Made by a program: the position numbers and the translations under genes. DNA of 64,000 bases from assembly GCA_015999745.1 (NCBI GenBank), contig JAECQP010000003.1, forward strand, positions 1 to 64,000, given 5' to 3'. How positions within the stretch are numbered: the first letter of the stretch is position 1; every line of letters begins with the position of its first letter. Below the pieces are notes generated by a model. The model had not been told where the DNA came from. It saw only the letters and a list, made by a program, of their open reading frames with translations, and made no database searches. The DNA comes from Sphingobacteriia bacterium (GTDB lineage Bacteria > Bacteroidota > Bacteroidia > Chitinophagales > Chitinophagaceae). Below, one piece after another: positions 54,275-62,416 of this stretch.

Positions 54275-54946
54275 TTATTGTTTAAGGTGAAGGCCGGAAA
54301 AATGCGCCAGGGTGCCCGGACCAATCCACAAACCAATACTACCGGCCACATCAGCGCCCAGTTTTAGGTCATTAACAATTAAAGTGGGCTGCGTATTACC
54401 ATGTACATAGAGTTTTGCAGAAGCCCCCTTTACCTCAATTTTCACCTTGGTCCACGCTCCTGGTACAAGGTCAACATAGGACTCATATTTTTCAGGAAAC
54501 TCCTTTCGGAGTTTATGCCAGGGAAAATCCGGAAAGGAAATATACTGAACAGAATGGTTTCTCCTAACCTGATCGTCAGCACGGCCATTGGTGGGGCGGA
54601 TATAGATGCACTCAAACTTTGAATTGTCGTTGTTGATCCTGAAAGCCAACCCCACAAATCCTCTTGCCTGATCGGAAGAACCCGCGCCCGGCTGGCCGGA
54701 CAGTTCCACTTCAATGATGCCATCTTTAAAAAGGAAATCATTCAGCTTAACAAAAGTAGTTTCAGATGTTACGCCATTGCCGGCTACTTCCAGGGCTTTT
54801 TTGCCGGCATAGTTCGTTTCCCTGGTATTTACATTTACCTGAACCAGCTTTTTATTACCAAACAGATTGACAGGCTGCCCGGAAATCTGGGCAGCAACAT
54901 TTAATGCGGAAAGCAGGAAACCGCAAAAGAAGAGTATTATTTTCAT
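54275..54946 (-). CDS. Exported lectin/glucanase-fold protein (DUF1080-like)
   Basis: This 223-residue protein has a signal peptide ending near NVAAQ. The mature part is a single concanavalin-A-like jelly roll: FKDGIIEVELSG, GFVGLAFRINNDNSKFECIYIRPTNG, AWTKVKIEVKGASAKLYVHG and GSIGLWIGPGTLAHFSGLHL are successive beta strands of the 3-keto-disaccharide hydrolase/DUF1080 type. It is shorter than the enzymes and may only bind glycan. It precedes the AraC gene by 10 bases. Confidence 0.75.
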   Translation of the reverse strand: MKIILFFCGFLLSALNVAAQISGQPVNLFGNKKLVQVNVNTRETNYAGKKALEVAGNGVTSETTFVKLNDFLFKDGIIEVELSGQPGAGSSDQARGFVGLAFRINNDNSKFECIYIRPTNGRADDQVRRNHSVQYISFPDFPWHKLRKEFPEKYESYVDLVPGAWTKVKIEVKGASAKLYVHGNTQPTLIVNDLKLGADVAGSIGLWIGPGTLAHFSGLHLKQ

Positions 54947-55064
54947 ACATTAATAATACAAATACTTTTCCGGGGGGGGAATACCGAATTTGATGAAGGG
55001 GCAGGAATGGTGATGAATGCATCAGCAACGCCCTGGAAAAAACTGTTTAATTGCCGCAACACCT

Positions 55065-55268
55065 TCATCCGTTTTGCTTTTTAATCGCTTTGACCAATCG
55101 GGCATTTCTTCTATCGGCACGTGAATTCTGCAGGGAAATAACAGCCCATATTGCAGCCGGGATCCAGCCAATCAGGGTAATTTGAAGAACCAGGCAGATA
55201 ATGCCTGTAATGATCCTGCCTCTAAGGATAAATGACAGAAACGGGAAGAAAATAGCCAGTAAGGTCAT
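55065..55268 (-). CDS. YqaE/Pmp3-family small membrane protein
   Basis: This protein has 67 residues from the ATG at 55268; the track to a TTG at 55274 is not needed. Two hydrophobic helices are separated by a short basic turn (FILRGRIITGI and ITLIGWIPAAIWAVISL), the UPF0057/Pmp3 arrangement, with a basic tail. Members are stress-induced proteolipids affecting membrane potential. Confidence 0.82.
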   Translation of the reverse strand: MTLLAIFFPFLSFILRGRIITGIICLVLQITLIGWIPAAIWAVISLQNSRADRRNARLVKAIKKQNG

Positions 55269-55322
55269 TGTCAACTTTCTTACAAGTTAAAACTATTCCG
55301 ATATTATCAACGGATTCGGCAA

Positions 55323-55964
55323 TTATTTTCCGCCAAACTTCTCCTTGTAATAATCCACCTTAAAATCGTGAACAGGTGTAGGAGAGTCTTTGTATAGCTG
55401 TTTATTTTTCAAATAGCGTTCAGACCTGGCAATTCCCATATTAGAAGCCCCGGAAGGGGAATAAAGAATGGTCAGTTGAACAGGACGTCCAAAAAAACGA
55501 CTATCCAGAACCGTTTCCCGCATTTCCCTGATCTCTTTGGTTATGGAAAGCCCTAAGATATCCACGTAGAACAGTTTAAAAGCATTATTCCTCCCAAAAC
55601 CACTGGTAAACAGTATTTCCCTGACCTTGCTGTTCCGGATTTCTTCCCTGAGCTTCAGATTCAGCTCAACGGGAATCAGATCCTGATCCAGCGCTGAGGG
55701 TTTCTTTCTGTCACATTGAACAATCGTATCACTGACTGCAATTTTTCTTTTGTTCAGAAATTGCAATATACCTTCCAGTTGAATCGGCTTTTTCAATTCC
55801 GTAGGGAATGCTTCGCTCAGAATTGTCCAGATACTTGCTACATTGCCATAGAAAAAAGGAATGCTAAAGTTATGATGGTCATGGGGATGGATCGTTCCCA
55901 CAATCAGTCGTTCGCTATCCTTTGCAATCGGGTATTTATCCAGGTATTGATGGACGGTTCTCAT
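55323..55964 (-). CDS. Uracil-DNA-glycosylase-like protein
   Basis: This 213-residue protein shows the UDG-superfamily pattern at low identity. Motif 1 is near G23-T-I-H-P27, followed by PFFYGNVASIW (36-46), as in the mug/deoxyinosine glycosylase group (GTxPS ... FYYGxPxNxFW). A C-terminal LYSPSGASN (near 170) stands where the second motif SxSPA is expected. The His and Ser substitutions make enzyme activity uncertain. It overlaps the end of the HxlR regulator by four bases, so both are translated from one message. Confidence 0.6.
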   Translation of the reverse strand: MRTVHQYLDKYPIAKDSERLIVGTIHPHDHHNFSIPFFYGNVASIWTILSEAFPTELKKPIQLEGILQFLNKRKIAVSDTIVQCDRKKPSALDQDLIPVELNLKLREEIRNSKVREILFTSGFGRNNAFKLFYVDILGLSITKEIREMRETVLDSRFFGRPVQLTILYSPSGASNMGIARSERYLKNKQLYKDSPTPVHDFKVDYYKEKFGGK

Positions 55965-56338
55965 TTTTTGTATTTATTACCGGCACCCATGATCTTTTTT
56001 CTATGCGCAGTTCCCCATTCATACATGGCCAGCAGCACTTTGTCTAACGACAGCCCATATTGAGTGATTTCATACTCCACCGTGGCAGGGACGGTATCAT
56101 AAACAGTTCTGGTAATCATCTTATTCATTTCAAGGTCTCTCAGCTCTTTTGAGAGCATGCGGGGAGATATACCCGGCACAGAGCGTTCAATTTCTTTAAA
56201 CCTTTTTTTACCCTCCATTAAAGAGCTTAAGATAGGTAGTTTCCATTTACCGCTTAAAAAATCGAGGGTATCGTTAACCGCCTGCGCAAACTCAACAGGA
56301 CAGTTGGGAAGACTGAGACCACATTCCTGCTTTATCAT
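55961..56338 (-). CDS. HxlR (DUF24) family winged-helix regulator
   Basis: This 125-residue regulator has the HxlR core FLSGKWKLPILSSLMEGKKRFKEIERSVPGISPRMLSKELRDLE, the helix-turn-helix and wing. Two Cys lie near the N-terminus (C6 and C13, the latter in NCPVEF); a Cys at this place is the redox or electrophile sensor in YodB, CatR and HypR. Seventeen bases upstream of its start is a perfect 32-bp palindrome, expected to be its operator. The divergent SDR/DoxX pair is the likely target. Confidence 0.92.
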   Translation of the reverse strand: MIKQECGLSLPNCPVEFAQAVNDTLDFLSGKWKLPILSSLMEGKKRFKEIERSVPGISPRMLSKELRDLEMNKMITRTVYDTVPATVEYEITQYGLSLDKVLLAMYEWGTAHRKKIMGAGNKYKK

Positions 56339-56355
56339 GTTCTTTTTCTATTGGT

Positions 56356-56387
56356 ATACCAGAGTATACCGGTATACTCTGGTATAG
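56356..56387. promoter_or_regulatory. Perfect 32-bp palindrome, probable HxlR operator
   Basis: The half-site TATACCAGAGTATACC (56356-56371) is followed directly by its exact inverse complement (56372-56387). It contains four GTATA(C) elements arranged symmetrically. It lies in the 116-base divergent space, 17 bases before the HxlR start and 67 bases before the SDR start, where bound regulator could block both promoters. Confidence 0.8.
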
Positions 56388-56454
56388 TAGTTACAAAAGT
56401 ATAGCAAAGATAGATAATTTTACCCTTATTCCATCACACTTAATATTATTTAAA

Positions 56455-57330
56455 ATGATTTTAGTAACAGGCGCAACAGGGCAATTCGGAAAAACAACCA
56501 TCCATGCGCTGCTGAATAAAAACGTACCTGCCGGTAGTATATCGGCTTTGGTAAGGGATTTAACCAAGGCAACGGATTTGAAGGAAAAAGGGATTCACCT
56601 CAAAACAGGAGACTACGACGACGCAACATCTCTTCTTTCAGCTTTGAGGGGGGTAAATAAATTGCTGTTGGTATCCGGAAATGATATTCCCAACAGGGCC
56701 AGGCAGCAGAGAAATGTGGTAGAAGCGGCAGTAGCGGCAGGCGTTACCCATATTGTTTACACCAGCTTTTTGCGCAGAAACGAAACAGCCGGCTCCCCTA
56801 TTGCTGCAGTAGCAGCCTCTCATATTGAAACGGAGCGTATCATTAAAGAAAGCGGCATCCCCTACACCATTATGCGCAATAGTTTATATGCAGACATATT
56901 ACCGGGTTTTATGGGAGAAAAGGTTCTAGAAACAGGAATATACCTCCCGGCAGGCAACGGAAGCGCCTCTTTTGCATTAAGGCAGGATATGGCTGAGGCC
57001 GCAGCTGAGATACTGACCGGCAGTGGGCATGAAAACAAAGATTATATCATAGCCAATGAGCGCAATTATACAATGCATGATGTTGCAGCCATGCTGAGTG
57101 AGCTTTCAGGAGCAGAAATCCCCTATACAAGCCCCACAACCGCAACTTACACAGATACGCTTTCCAAAGCAGGTGTACCGGAGGAATACATACAATTGAT
57201 TGCCGGTTTCAGCGAAGCAATTGAACAAGGCGAGTTTGAAACCTCCCACTCCGATTTGAGAAAACTGCTAGGTCGAACACCTACAGACATCAAAGAATAC
57301 CTGAAATCCGTTTACTTCTCCACCAACTAA
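56455..57330 (+). CDS. NmrA-like SDR/NAD(P)H:quinone oxidoreductase (QOR2 type)
   Basis: This 291-residue atypical SDR has N-terminal G6-A-T-G9-Q-F-G12 for NAD(P), then VNKLLLVSGNDIPNRARQQRNVVEAAVAAGVTHIVYTSFL, the typical NmrA/QOR2 segment with no classical YxxxK active site. Similar proteins reduce quinones or sense NAD(P)H. It is divergent from an HxlR regulator and 12 bases before the DoxX gene, an arrangement typical of thiol/quinone-stress modules. Confidence 0.88.
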   Translation: MILVTGATGQFGKTTIHALLNKNVPAGSISALVRDLTKATDLKEKGIHLKTGDYDDATSLLSALRGVNKLLLVSGNDIPNRARQQRNVVEAAVAAGVTHIVYTSFLRRNETAGSPIAAVAASHIETERIIKESGIPYTIMRNSLYADILPGFMGEKVLETGIYLPAGNGSASFALRQDMAEAAAEILTGSGHENKDYIIANERNYTMHDVAAMLSELSGAEIPYTSPTTATYTDTLSKAGVPEEYIQLIAGFSEAIEQGEFETSHSDLRKLLGRTPTDIKEYLKSVYFSTN

Positions 57331-57342
57331 ACCTATAACAAA

Positions 57343-57723
57343 ATGAAAAAAAACAAAATAATCTATTGGGTAACCACAGGAATTATATCAGCCATGATGC
57401 TGTTCAGTGCATACGGGTATTTCAACAATCCGGATATCAAAGCGGGATTCACGCATTTGGGATTCCCGGACTATTTCAGAATAGAACTGGGTATTGCCAA
57501 GCTTGCGGGCGCTTTGTTGCTGGTGATACCGGTAATACCAAACACAGTTAAAGGGCTCACCTATTCTGGATTTGCCTTTACTTTTTTATCAGCCGCTCTT
57601 GCTCATGCGGCGAGCGGGGATCCTGCTTCGGCCATCATCACCCCACTGGTATTTCTGGCGATCCTTACCGTATCCTATGCTTACCATCAAAAATTGAAGC
57701 ACCGAACAGCCCCAATCATTTAG
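57343..57723 (+). CDS. DoxX-like membrane protein
   Basis: This 126-residue protein has four hydrophobic helices: 10-27, 45-65 with the family motif LGIAKLAGALLLVIP, 70-90 and 97-112. It is the DoxX_2/DUF4870-like type seen next to SDR and HxlR genes; in Bacillus, CatD of this family is controlled by an HxlR-type repressor. Its last four bases overlap the end of the convergent peptidase gene. It probably works with the SDR in detoxification. Confidence 0.82.
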   Translation: MKKNKIIYWVTTGIISAMMLFSAYGYFNNPDIKAGFTHLGFPDYFRIELGIAKLAGALLLVIPVIPNTVKGLTYSGFAFTFLSAALAHAASGDPASAIITPLVFLAILTVSYAYHQKLKHRTAPII

Positions 57724-59294
57724 TTATCATACCCACCGGCGCGCTTGGATTTAACGGGTGCAGGCCATTTTTGCGGACCATTGGGGCCGTTCGGCAGTAT
57801 GGCTTTTTCAGTGGAACTACGCTCAGGATCTTCACAGGCCATGTACACCAGGATAGCGGTCAGGATGGCATTGCTGCGTACATCATCAAACACAATTTTA
57901 TCGTAGGTATCCCTGTTGGTATGCCAGGTATAATTGAAATAAGACCAGTTCAACGCACCCAGTGAAAATGCGGGTACTCCAACTGCTACAAAGGAAGCAT
58001 GATCCGAACCGCCGCCACCGGGCATTCCGGGGAAATTGGTTTTGATGGAATCTGTAATTGATTTAGGTACAGCAGCCAGCCAGCGGCCCAGGTAGTCTTT
58101 GGCGTTGGCATAACCGGAACCGCCGATATTGACGATCCTTCCGGTACCATTGTCCTGGTTGAACAGGGCCTGGAGGTTGGAAACAACCTCAGGATGATCT
58201 TCTACAAATGCGCGGGAACCGTTCAGTCCCTGCTCCTCACTGCCCCAGTGTCCTACCAGGATGGTTCTTTTGGGATGAGGATATACCGCTTTTAAAATGC
58301 GCATGGCCTCCATCATCACCAACGTACCGGTACCATTATCAGTAGCGCCGGTACCACCGTCCCATGAATCGAAGTGTGCGGAGAGCATTACATATTCATT
58401 GGGCTTTTCAGTGCCTTTGATTTCAGCAAGGGTATTAAAGGTTGGGACCGTTCCCAATTCCTTAGACTGGGTATATATAGAAATAGAAGGTTGTTTGCCC
58501 GACTCGGTTAAGCGATAGAGCAATCCATAATCTTCCAGTGCAATATCCACAGTGGGAATTTTTTTCGTAAAAGCAGCGAAGATTTTATTGACGCCAAAGC
58601 CACTGGACCAGTTGCTGGCCACGATCCCCGCAGCGCCTGCTTTTTCGAGTGCGTCGGCCAGTTTGGCGTTGGAAAGGCCTGTTTTGCTGATGCGCTTTTT
58701 CCAGGCATCAGCCAGCGCAGTACGCTCAGCTTTCATTTTCTCAATAGAAGCTTTGGTACCAAACTCGTTCCAGTTATAATCCGGACGACCTGTGGGCTGC
58801 GGCATAGAGATCAGGACAAACTTCCCCTTTACATTGGGTAACCATTGTTGAAAAGCAAGAGAATCTGCAGCATCAGCCAGGATAATGGTTTCAGCCGTCA
58901 CCGGCTTTTTGGTTGCAGGGCTGAATGCCAGTTGGGTTCCTTCGATAGAGCGTGTCCATGGAGCCCCCATATCAATATGGGTAACGCCCCTGTCCCAACC
59001 GCGCCAGGTGCCATAGTTTTCCCGACGGGCGGGAATGCCCCATTGACCATACTGCGCAATCGCCCAGTCACTTGCCTGAACCATTTTGCCGGAACCAACC
59101 AGCCGGGGTCCAACCCCATCCATCAGTTCATGGGCCAGTCTTTTAAGTTGGGAACGGTCGTTCGCTTCCTGAACGATCGCAGCAACAGTGGCTTCTGTAC
59201 TGCTCACCTGTGCCGTAACAGAGAGCGAAACCAGGCTCAGCCCAACTACCAGCCCGGCCGCCTTTGTATGCAAAGTGGAGATCAAAATTTTCAT
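57720..59294 (-). CDS. Exported M28 family zinc aminopeptidase
   Basis: This protein has 524 residues from the ATG at 59294, with a signal peptide ending near SVTAQ. A PA-type insert (about 140-260) precedes the peptidase core. The zinc ligands are seen in SAHFDSWDGGTGATDNGTG (His and Asp), GHWGSEEQGLNGS (catalytic Glu and Glu ligand), LFNQDNGTG (Asp) and FPGMPGGGGSDHASF (His). All sites for two zinc ions are present. It would cleave N-terminal residues from peptides in the periplasm. Confidence 0.9.
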   Translation of the reverse strand: MKILISTLHTKAAGLVVGLSLVSLSVTAQVSSTEATVAAIVQEANDRSQLKRLAHELMDGVGPRLVGSGKMVQASDWAIAQYGQWGIPARRENYGTWRGWDRGVTHIDMGAPWTRSIEGTQLAFSPATKKPVTAETIILADAADSLAFQQWLPNVKGKFVLISMPQPTGRPDYNWNEFGTKASIEKMKAERTALADAWKKRISKTGLSNAKLADALEKAGAAGIVASNWSSGFGVNKIFAAFTKKIPTVDIALEDYGLLYRLTESGKQPSISIYTQSKELGTVPTFNTLAEIKGTEKPNEYVMLSAHFDSWDGGTGATDNGTGTLVMMEAMRILKAVYPHPKRTILVGHWGSEEQGLNGSRAFVEDHPEVVSNLQALFNQDNGTGRIVNIGGSGYANAKDYLGRWLAAVPKSITDSIKTNFPGMPGGGGSDHASFVAVGVPAFSLGALNWSYFNYTWHTNRDTYDKIVFDDVRSNAILTAILVYMACEDPERSSTEKAILPNGPNGPQKWPAPVKSKRAGGYDN

Positions 59295-59440
59295 GGGATA
59301 ATGATACAAAAGAAATGCGTACCGCCCCAGGATACAGAAGAGATTGTGATGGATGGATGAATGTCCGGCAATTTTTTCAATAACATTACAGTATGTATTT
59401 CAAAAAATTTTATAGTGCTATATATAATTAAGCGGTTAAA

Positions 59441-61393
59441 TTAGTTCCTGCGGGCCTTATCCCTGTTGTAAATGGTAAAAAACGGGATATCTGCCAGCAG
59501 TGAAAAATTGATCCTCGTTACACTCCTATTCGATTCTGTAATAGCGGCATTCCCGCTTTCATATTTAATGGTTCTGAGGTTCGGAATATAGCTAAAATGA
59601 ATCCCCGCTGAAACAGGCAGCTTAGGGCAGTTTACCAGTAGTCCGATTCCTGGTGAAAAGAAATGTTCCAATCGCAGGTTGGAATAAGATACCGTATCGT
59701 TATTCAATCTTTGATTTACCATAGACCCCAGATCTAAAAAACTCACAAAAGGGGTAAGAAATCCTTTCCCAACTGTTACTGATATTCCTATTGGGGCAGA
59801 TAAACCAATATTTCCTTTTGTTTGATTCTTCTGGCTGCCATAAGCTGTTTCCCAACCTCCCGCCAACCCTACATAGCCATTCAGCGATATATTAAAACTG
59901 CTGTGCCTTTTAATGGAAGCGCTTCCAATCGGCAAGGCATAGGCATTCAGCAGCTTTTCCATATCCGCTGCATTTTCTACTGTTGCCAGTTGCGACACAA
60001 ATGCAATGGTACGGGAAAACTTCATTTCCTTGCTCATATATGCACCAAATTCAATCGTCAACCGGGGAATAACCTGCTGGTAGTCCTTTTTCAGTATAGC
60101 TTCAAATATTGCAATGTATTTTCCGGGAACATCAACAACAGTATCATTGATCAGGTAGCGTTCATTGATTGCAGAAATATTTTTCAAGGCGCCAACAAAC
60201 TGACCCACTGATAGATTGACATTATTTATATAGGTCATGATCTCCTCGGGGGTCTTTAAATCAAACCCCCTGGACTTTACATAACTGTAAGTATTATTTA
60301 ACTTGTTCACAAACCTGACCAGGTCCTGCATCTTAGTTGCCAGCGGTACAATATTATCGGCATTCCTTACTTCCAGGTAATTTCTAAATTCCGGAACCTG
60401 AATCATTTGCTGATACAACAGCCCATAAAAATACCTCACTTCAGGTTTCTTTAAAGACACCTCTGTTGCCGGCAGAATGTTCAGGGGGTTAACCCATATA
60501 TCCCTGCTGCCTGCTGTATCTAATAAGGCCTGTGAAATAAGGTCCGCCGCATTAAGTATTTTGTAAACAGAGGAGTCTGAAGAATACTGTTCGTTCGCCA
60601 GTGATGTAACCAGCCGGTCTAAAGATTGTCCTTGTTGACTGTATTCAACAATATAGCTTCCCAGAAACAACATATCCTTCATTTTCGGGTTATTTTGCAA
60701 TAAAGGAAAAATGCCTTCGGGGTTTCTTATTATATTTTTGGGCAACTGCTCAATATCAAACTGAGCGGTATGCCTCAACTGTAATAAATCGGCAGTATAA
60801 TAAGAAGACGATCCTGAGCCGTACAGCTTTTCTATATAAGTAAATGTTTTTGGAAAAACAGACCTGATCAGTTGAGCATCTTTCTCAGTGTTGATTTGTT
60901 TGAACATCTGATCAATCGCCACATGTAAGGCTTCCTGCTTAAATCTGCCAGCCATAAAATTTGCAATTCCGTTTATAGCGGAGGCCTGCCAGCCTGCAGA
61001 TCCAAGACCGCCTGCAACCAATTCCAAAGATGAATAACTGATCGCTTTATCAACGGCCGTTCCTGTTCTCCCGCCTCCCATCACAGAATCCGGCATCATG
61101 TAATAGTTTTGCTTTGGCAGGATATCAGGAGGATAAATTCCCAACAAATGATCCTTTAGAAAAGGATTGGCCAGCAGTTCCTGATCATTGCCATATTTAT
61201 AGATTTTTTCCCTGAAAGCTTCAACAAAACTATTGATAATAAACGTGGTATCTTTTGTACTACGGGGAATACTATTTATGATATTGGCTAATTCCAGGGC
61301 ATCCAAATAGGTCTTTTGCTTGTTATATTGGGCAAACAGACCGGAACTACAAACCAGCGTCAATACAATCAGGAAGTATATCTTTTGCAGCAT
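59441..61393 (-). CDS. Uncharacterised 650-residue exported protein with C-terminal barrel-like region
   Basis: I do not recognise a family. A signal peptide ends after Ala21. Residues 25-490 are mainly helical, with many short amphipathic helices (for example IAIFEAILKKDYQQVIPRLTIEF cut at a loop). Residues about 500-645 are alternating strands: HSSFNISLNGYVGLAGGW, GNIGLSAPIGISVTVG, LEHFFSPGIGLLVNC and SVTRINFSLLADIPFF. These resemble a small outer-membrane beta-barrel, but the last residues (DKARRN) are not the usual aromatic end. It follows the 272-residue gene by 64 bases on the same strand and may be its partner. Confidence 0.7.
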   Translation of the reverse strand: MLQKIYFLIVLTLVCSSGLFAQYNKQKTYLDALELANIINSIPRSTKDTTFIINSFVEAFREKIYKYGNDQELLANPFLKDHLLGIYPPDILPKQNYYMMPDSVMGGGRTGTAVDKAISYSSLELVAGGLGSAGWQASAINGIANFMAGRFKQEALHVAIDQMFKQINTEKDAQLIRSVFPKTFTYIEKLYGSGSSSYYTADLLQLRHTAQFDIEQLPKNIIRNPEGIFPLLQNNPKMKDMLFLGSYIVEYSQQGQSLDRLVTSLANEQYSSDSSVYKILNAADLISQALLDTAGSRDIWVNPLNILPATEVSLKKPEVRYFYGLLYQQMIQVPEFRNYLEVRNADNIVPLATKMQDLVRFVNKLNNTYSYVKSRGFDLKTPEEIMTYINNVNLSVGQFVGALKNISAINERYLINDTVVDVPGKYIAIFEAILKKDYQQVIPRLTIEFGAYMSKEMKFSRTIAFVSQLATVENAADMEKLLNAYALPIGSASIKRHSSFNISLNGYVGLAGGWETAYGSQKNQTKGNIGLSAPIGISVTVGKGFLTPFVSFLDLGSMVNQRLNNDTVSYSNLRLEHFFSPGIGLLVNCPKLPVSAGIHFSYIPNLRTIKYESGNAAITESNRSVTRINFSLLADIPFFTIYNRDKARRN

Positions 61394-61457
61394 AGGGCAA
61401 TATTTAATTTAGAAATTATACGAAGGCAGCCATGCAATAAGAAGATCATCTACCGGA

Positions 61458-62276
61458 TCAGGAACGATAGGCTGAAGATATATTCGGCTCGGCAAACACC
61501 CTTGCATATACACTGGTGTCTTCCCGCAAGGAAGATTGAATTCCGGAAGGTGCAAACCAATATCCGTTTTGGTCCATGATCTGCAATCCCATTGTCCCCA
61601 GCATAAATGGCACATTTGCCCAGGGAGTGGTTGTTCCCTTTAATCTTTTATATTCAAAAACAGACCAGCCACTGGGCTGTCCCGGGATATACGGACCGGG
61701 AATACCTGTAACAGGGGACGTATAAAACCTTTGCCAGTTATTATTAGCATCCAGTAAAAGCACCAGGTTTCTGTCCAGTTTTTTCTCAAAATAGTTCTGA
61801 AACCTGAATACCGTCACATACTCACCATTCGGCGCCTGCATTTTTATGCCGTATTGTTTTGAGAAATCATCTGTAATAATGCAACTGAAAAAGTTTCCAT
61901 GCGCATCTCTGGCCCAGTCCCCGGTTCCCCAATCAAACACCGTTACATATGGCTTTACTCCCTTTTGATATACGGTAAGAAATTCCAGTGGAGCTATGTT
62001 TTTAGGCTCTGAGGTAAGATAGATCAAATCATCTCCGTAAACCTTAATATCATTCCTGTTATAGATATGATACCCGAATATGCCAAAACTCGGAACATCT
62101 ATCATTACCCCGTTAAAACAGGTATCGTATGGATCTTTCGGCAGGCTTACACAGCCTATCTTAAAACCATGTACTCTTTCCGGCTGTTTAACCTCTGATG
62201 CCGTTTCAATAAGATCTCCTTTAATTTCGGTCAGATCAAGCGATTCAAGGCTTTCCGGAATAAATGGTGTAAACAT
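61458..62276 (-). CDS. Uncharacterised 272-residue protein
   Basis: I do not recognise a family. No signal peptide is visible and the protein starts MFTPFIPESLESLDL. It is rich in beta strands, aromatic residues and Gly/Pro: GIFGYHIYNRNDIKVYGDDLIYL, PYVTVFDWGTGDWARDAHGNF, EYVTVFRFQNYFEKK and GPYIPGQPSGWSVFEYKRL suggest a beta-sandwich or propeller-like fold. It lies 64 bases upstream of the 650-residue exported protein on the same strand. The gene is more AT-rich than its neighbours. Function unknown. Confidence 0.65.
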   Translation of the reverse strand: MFTPFIPESLESLDLTEIKGDLIETASEVKQPERVHGFKIGCVSLPKDPYDTCFNGVMIDVPSFGIFGYHIYNRNDIKVYGDDLIYLTSEPKNIAPLEFLTVYQKGVKPYVTVFDWGTGDWARDAHGNFFSCIITDDFSKQYGIKMQAPNGEYVTVFRFQNYFEKKLDRNLVLLLDANNNWQRFYTSPVTGIPGPYIPGQPSGWSVFEYKRLKGTTTPWANVPFMLGTMGLQIMDQNGYWFAPSGIQSSLREDTSVYARVFAEPNISSAYRS

Positions 62277-62416
62277 AATGCGGGTAATTTAAGTTGCGCG
62301 TTAAGGTATTTGCTGATTCAACAGTAAAATATCCTTTTCCCGGGACTTATGGCACTTTTTACATATACAGACCAGAAGACTTCACAAAGCAGCAGGAATC
62401 TTTAACCGGAACGGTC

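Noticed and set aside
54971-54980. Run of G in the gap upstream of the lectin-fold gene, possible phase-variation tract.
   Set aside because: It is about eight bases, lies outside codons and no promoter spacing is evident, so slippage control is unsupported.
62288-62416. Protein-like open stretch on the plus strand upstream of the convergent deaminase end (FADSTVKYPFPGTYGTFYIY).
   Set aside because: It has no ATG, begins just after a stop codon and continues only as antisense of the deaminase gene. It could be a remnant, but the evidence is too weak to list.
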